This document shows positions 13,538 to 16,321 of a stretch of DNA of 16,321 nt, one piece after another. The stretch covers positions 1 through 16,321 of the forward strand of contig CAYJEM010000045.1 of assembly GCA_964369175.1 (NCBI GenBank). Direction: 5' to 3'. Source of the stretch: Tannockella sp964369175 (GTDB lineage: Bacteria > Bacillota_I > Bacilli_A > Erysipelotrichales > Coprobacillaceae). The translations under genes and the position numbers were made by a program. The stretch's first letter is position 1. Every line of letters begins with the position of its first letter. The notes under the pieces were generated by a model, which ran no database searches, had not been told where the DNA came from, and was given only the letters and a program-made list of their open reading frames with translations.

Positions 13538-14830
13538 ATGTTTACATTTTTAAAAAATGTATTTAAAAAAGGTGAACTTCGTAGAAAAATAGTATTTACA
13601 CTAGGAATTTTATTTGTGTTCCGTTTAGGGGCAGCAATAACAATTCCAGGTGTCAATACCGGAGCATTAAATAGTGCTGGTACTAATGGTATTTTAGACA
13701 TTATGAATATGCTTGGTGGGGGAACTCTGGAAAGATTTTCAATCTTTGCACTAGGGGTATCTCCATACATCACTTCTTCAATTATCATTGAGTTATTATC
13801 AATGGATGTTATTCCAGTATTAACACAATGGCGTAAAGAAGGTAACACTGGTAAAAAGAAAAAAGACCGTGTTACACGCTTTGTAACATTAGCTTTGGCT
13901 GGGGTGCAAGGTGCAGTATTAACATATGCGTTTGATACAGGATATGGTATCTTAACAAATAATGATATTATGTCTTATGTATATGTAGTATTAGTTATGA
14001 TGGCAGGAAGTATGCTTGCTATCTGGCTTGGTGATCAAATCACAAATAAAGGAATTGGAAATGGTGTTTCTTTAATTATCTTTACTGGTATCGTTGCTAC
14101 GTTACCTACAAGCTTTATTGCAATGTTTAACAACATTGTTGATATGCAAGGTGCAACAGTTGTTACTGATGTACTATGGTATGCATTATTTGTATTAATT
14201 TATCTTACAATTGTTGTCTTTGTAGTATTTACAGAGGGATCAGTAAGAAAAATACCAATCATTTATGCAAGAAGCTCAAATACAAAGATGAATACAAAAG
14301 ACCAAACTCATATGCCTATTAAAATTAATAGTGCTGGGGTAATTCCAGTTATCTTTGCATCATCTGTATTAGCTGCTCCTAGAACTATTATTAGTTTTAT
14401 GACACCAACTGATACAACAAACATGATTGATTCAATTTTTAATTATCAACAACCTATTGGATTTGCATTATATCTATTAATGATTATTGGATTTGCATTC
14501 TTCTATGCAAACTTACAAATTGATGCAAATAAAATAAGTGAAGATTTAAAGAAAAATGGTGGATCAATTCCGGGAGTAAGAACTGGTATTGATACTGAAA
14601 ATCATATCAAGAAAATTCTTAATCGCGTTACTGTAGTAGGTTCATTATTCTTAATGATTATTGCTGCTATTCCAATTATTACACCAATAATTTGGGAACA
14701 AACAGCAAACTCAACACTTGCTTTAGGTGGTACAGGATTAATCATCGTTACTGGTGTTGCACTAGAAACAGTAAGACAAATGAAAACACATATTACAAGA
14801 AAAGAATATCATGGATATATTCGTAAGTAA
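13538..14830 (+). CDS. secY: Preprotein translocase subunit SecY
   Basis: SecY, 430 aa, the channel subunit of the Sec translocon, normal length for Firmicutes. About ten transmembrane helices are expected, the first near 17-36. The plug and TM2 region has the conserved GGTLERFSIFALGVSPYITS (61-80). The cytoplasmic RKEGNTGKKKKDRVTR loop and ANLQIDANKISEDLKKNGGS near the ribosome- and SecA-binding face fit the family, as does the C-terminal KEYHGYIRK. GAGGTGATCT (13525-13534) is an extended match to the anti-Shine-Dalgarno. Linkage to ribosomal genes matches other bacteria. Confidence 0.98.
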   Translation: MFTFLKNVFKKGELRRKIVFTLGILFVFRLGAAITIPGVNTGALNSAGTNGILDIMNMLGGGTLERFSIFALGVSPYITSSIIIELLSMDVIPVLTQWRKEGNTGKKKKDRVTRFVTLALAGVQGAVLTYAFDTGYGILTNNDIMSYVYVVLVMMAGSMLAIWLGDQITNKGIGNGVSLIIFTGIVATLPTSFIAMFNNIVDMQGATVVTDVLWYALFVLIYLTIVVFVVFTEGSVRKIPIIYARSSNTKMNTKDQTHMPIKINSAGVIPVIFASSVLAAPRTIISFMTPTDTTNMIDSIFNYQQPIGFALYLLMIIGFAFFYANLQIDANKISEDLKKNGGSIPGVRTGIDTENHIKKILNRVTVVGSLFLMIIAAIPIITPIIWEQTANSTLALGGTGLIIVTGVALETVRQMKTHITRKEYHGYIRK

Positions 14831-14848
14831 TTTGGAAAGGATGTTAAT

Positions 14849-15496
14849 ATGAACATTATTTTAATGGGGCCTCCTGGTGCTGGGAAAGGTACACAAGCAG
14901 CCAATTTGGTAAGTGAGTATGGGTTAGCTCATATCTCAACTGGTGATATCTTTAGAAAAGCATTAAAGGAGCAAACAAAGTATGGTGTTATTGCAAAATA
15001 CTTTATAGATTATGGACACTTAGTACCTGATGATTATACAATCGCTATGGTTAGAGAGTATCTACGTGAAAATGAATTTCCAAATGGTTTTATCCTTGAT
15101 GGATTCCCAAGAACTATTATACAAGCAAGAGAGCTTATTAGTATTGCTAAGGAATTCGATTTCAAAATCGATTCAGTATTAAATATTGATGTAGACTTTG
15201 AAAAATTATTAAAAAGATTATCAGGTAGAAGAACTTGTAAAGGATGTGGGGCAACATTCCATGTTGAATTCAATCCTTCAAAAGTAGAAGGTATCTGTGA
15301 TAAATGTGGCGAAGAAACATATCAACGTGTCGATGAAAGCGAAGAAGCAGTCAAAGTACGTTTAGATACATACAATCGTCAAACAAAACCTTTGATTGAT
15401 TATTATACAATGAAAGGTGAGATTACCGATATAAACGGTGATCAATCTATGGAAGACGTCTTTAATGAAATCAAGAAGTGCCTGGAGGGTAAATAA
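14849..15496 (+). CDS. adk: Adenylate kinase (long form, zinc LID)
   Basis: Adenylate kinase, 215 aa, catalyses ATP + AMP = 2 ADP in the cytoplasm. The P-loop GPPGAGKGT is at 7-15, the AMP-binding STGDIFR at 30-36 and DGFPRT at 84-89. The LID domain carries Cys130-x2-Cys133 and Cys150-x2-Cys153, the structural zinc site of Gram-positive enzymes. LID and core arginines (R123, R127/128, R160, R171) fit catalytic positions. Its stop overlaps the map start by one base (TAATG), which points to translational coupling. Confidence 0.98.
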   Translation: MNIILMGPPGAGKGTQAANLVSEYGLAHISTGDIFRKALKEQTKYGVIAKYFIDYGHLVPDDYTIAMVREYLRENEFPNGFILDGFPRTIIQARELISIAKEFDFKIDSVLNIDVDFEKLLKRLSGRRTCKGCGATFHVEFNPSKVEGICDKCGEETYQRVDESEEAVKVRLDTYNRQTKPLIDYYTMKGEITDINGDQSMEDVFNEIKKCLEGK

Positions 15497-16242
15497 TGAT
15501 TGTTACTAAAGATACTAGAGAAATAGAATTAATGAAAGAGGCGGGGCGTGTAGTAGCTCTTGTACACAAAAAACTTCAAGAAGTTATTGTACCTGGTATT
15601 ACAACGAAGGAAATTGATCGCATAAGTGAACAAGTTATTCGTGAAAACAATGCTACGCCATCCTTTCTAAATTTATATGGATTTCCAGCTAGTGTATGTA
15701 CATCAATTAATGAAGTAATTGTACATGGAATACCTGACGATACAAAATTAGTTGAAGGTGATATTGTATCTGTTGATGTGGGAGCTTGTTATAAAGGATA
15801 CCACGGAGACAGTGCTTGGACATATGCTGTTGGTAAGGTTAGCAATGAGGCAAAGCATTTAATGCAAGTTTGTAAAGACTCGTTAGATAAGGGGCTTGAA
15901 CAAGTTAAGCCTGGTAATCGATTATCTGATATTTCTCATGCAATCCAGAAACATTTAGAAAGTCATGGTTGTACTACACCTTTAGAGTACACCGGTCATG
16001 GTATCGGTAGTCAAGTACATGAAGATCCAGCAGTACCAAATTATGGGAACCCTGGAAAAGGACCAAGGCTAAAAGCAGGAATGACCCTGGCAATAGAACC
16101 AATGGCACACTTAGGTGGGTGTGAAACAGAGGTAATGAATGATGACTGGACTGTTAAGACATTAGATCGTTCTTTAGCAGCACATTATGAACATACAATC
16201 GTTATTACCAACGATGGGTATGAAATTCTTACGAAACTTTAA
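15496..16242 (+). CDS. map: Methionine aminopeptidase, type I
   Basis: Removes the initiator methionine from new proteins after deformylation. 248 aa, type Ia, with no N-terminal extension. All five metal ligands are present: Asp94, Asp105, His168, Glu201 and Glu232. So are the substrate-contacting His77 and His175 (register three or fewer residues from E. coli Asp97, Asp108, His171, Glu204, Glu235). The ribosome binding site GGAGGG (15484-15489) lies in the adk end. It is positioned between adk and infA, as in Bacillus. Confidence 0.98.
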   Translation: MIVTKDTREIELMKEAGRVVALVHKKLQEVIVPGITTKEIDRISEQVIRENNATPSFLNLYGFPASVCTSINEVIVHGIPDDTKLVEGDIVSVDVGACYKGYHGDSAWTYAVGKVSNEAKHLMQVCKDSLDKGLEQVKPGNRLSDISHAIQKHLESHGCTTPLEYTGHGIGSQVHEDPAVPNYGNPGKGPRLKAGMTLAIEPMAHLGGCETEVMNDDWTVKTLDRSLAAHYEHTIVITNDGYEILTKL

Positions 16243-16257
16243 TAAGGAGTGAACGTT

Positions 16258-16321
16258 ATGGCAAAGAAAGATGACGTTATTGAGGTCACAGCTACTGTAT
16301 TAGAAACGTTACCAAATGCAA
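16258..16321 (+). CDS. infA: Translation initiation factor IF-1 (partial, cut by window edge)
   Basis: The first 21 codons of IF-1, which occupies the 30S A site during initiation. The visible protein reads MAKKDDVIEVTATVLETLPN then Ala, a good match to the IF-1 OB-fold start (family: MAKDDVIEVEGTVLETLPNA). AAGGAG (16244-16249) is 8 bp before ATG 16258, and the gap after map is 15 bp. The remaining roughly 50 residues lie outside the window. Position after map matches Firmicutes. Confidence 0.95.
   Translation, partial: MAKKDDVIEVTATVLETLPNA

Overview
The window is AT-rich, and all the genes I could support lie on the + strand. Its core is the start of the conserved S10-spc ribosomal protein cluster of a low-GC Gram-positive bacterium. 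Strong Shine-Dalgarno sites (AAGGAGG type), a zinc-ribbon S14, an L30 gene, standard UGA stop/UGG Trp usage and FemAB-type cell-wall enzymes point to a walled Firmicute. The L3, L4 and S5 sequences look to me most like Erysipelotrichia (Turicibacter-like), but that placement is from memory and was not tested.

Layout. 1-130: the tail of an upstream unit ending in a UUCG-loop terminator, then a promoter. 131-3924: a three-gene cell-envelope operon (MOP-superfamily lipid-linked saccharide flippase and two FemA/FemX-like aminoacyl-tRNA-dependent peptidoglycan-bridge transferases), closed by a clear terminator at 3931-3959. 3960-4187: a gene-free stretch. 4168-4216: A-tracts and a near-perfect promoter, followed by a leader of about 120 nt that can fold into a stacked stem-loop and an alternative hairpin next to the rpsJ ribosome binding site. 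4344-16321: rpsJ-rplC-rplD-rplW-rplB-rpsS-rplV-rpsC-rplP-rpmC-rpsQ-rplN-rplX-rplE-rpsN-rpsH-rplF-rplR-rpsE-rpmD-rplO-secY-adk-map-infA. infA is cut by the right edge. No terminator is visible inside this run, gaps are 1-56 bp, and two gene pairs overlap by one base (TAATG), so it reads as one long transcript.

The ribosomal genes build both subunits. secY supplies the translocon for membrane and secreted proteins, adk regenerates ADP from AMP, map removes initiator methionine from nascent chains and infA starts translation, so the operon links ribosome supply to protein output. The upstream operon probably makes and exports branched peptidoglycan precursors or another wall glycopolymer; it appears to be a separate transcription unit.

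Most of the window is ordinary, highly conserved sequence. The points worth a second look are the structured S10 leader, a tandem-repeat N-terminal tail on S5, departures from familiar residues at the tunnel tip of L22 and the PTC loop of L3, a hairpin between rplW and rplB, and the envelope operon lying where many Firmicutes carry rpsL-rpsG-fusA-tuf.
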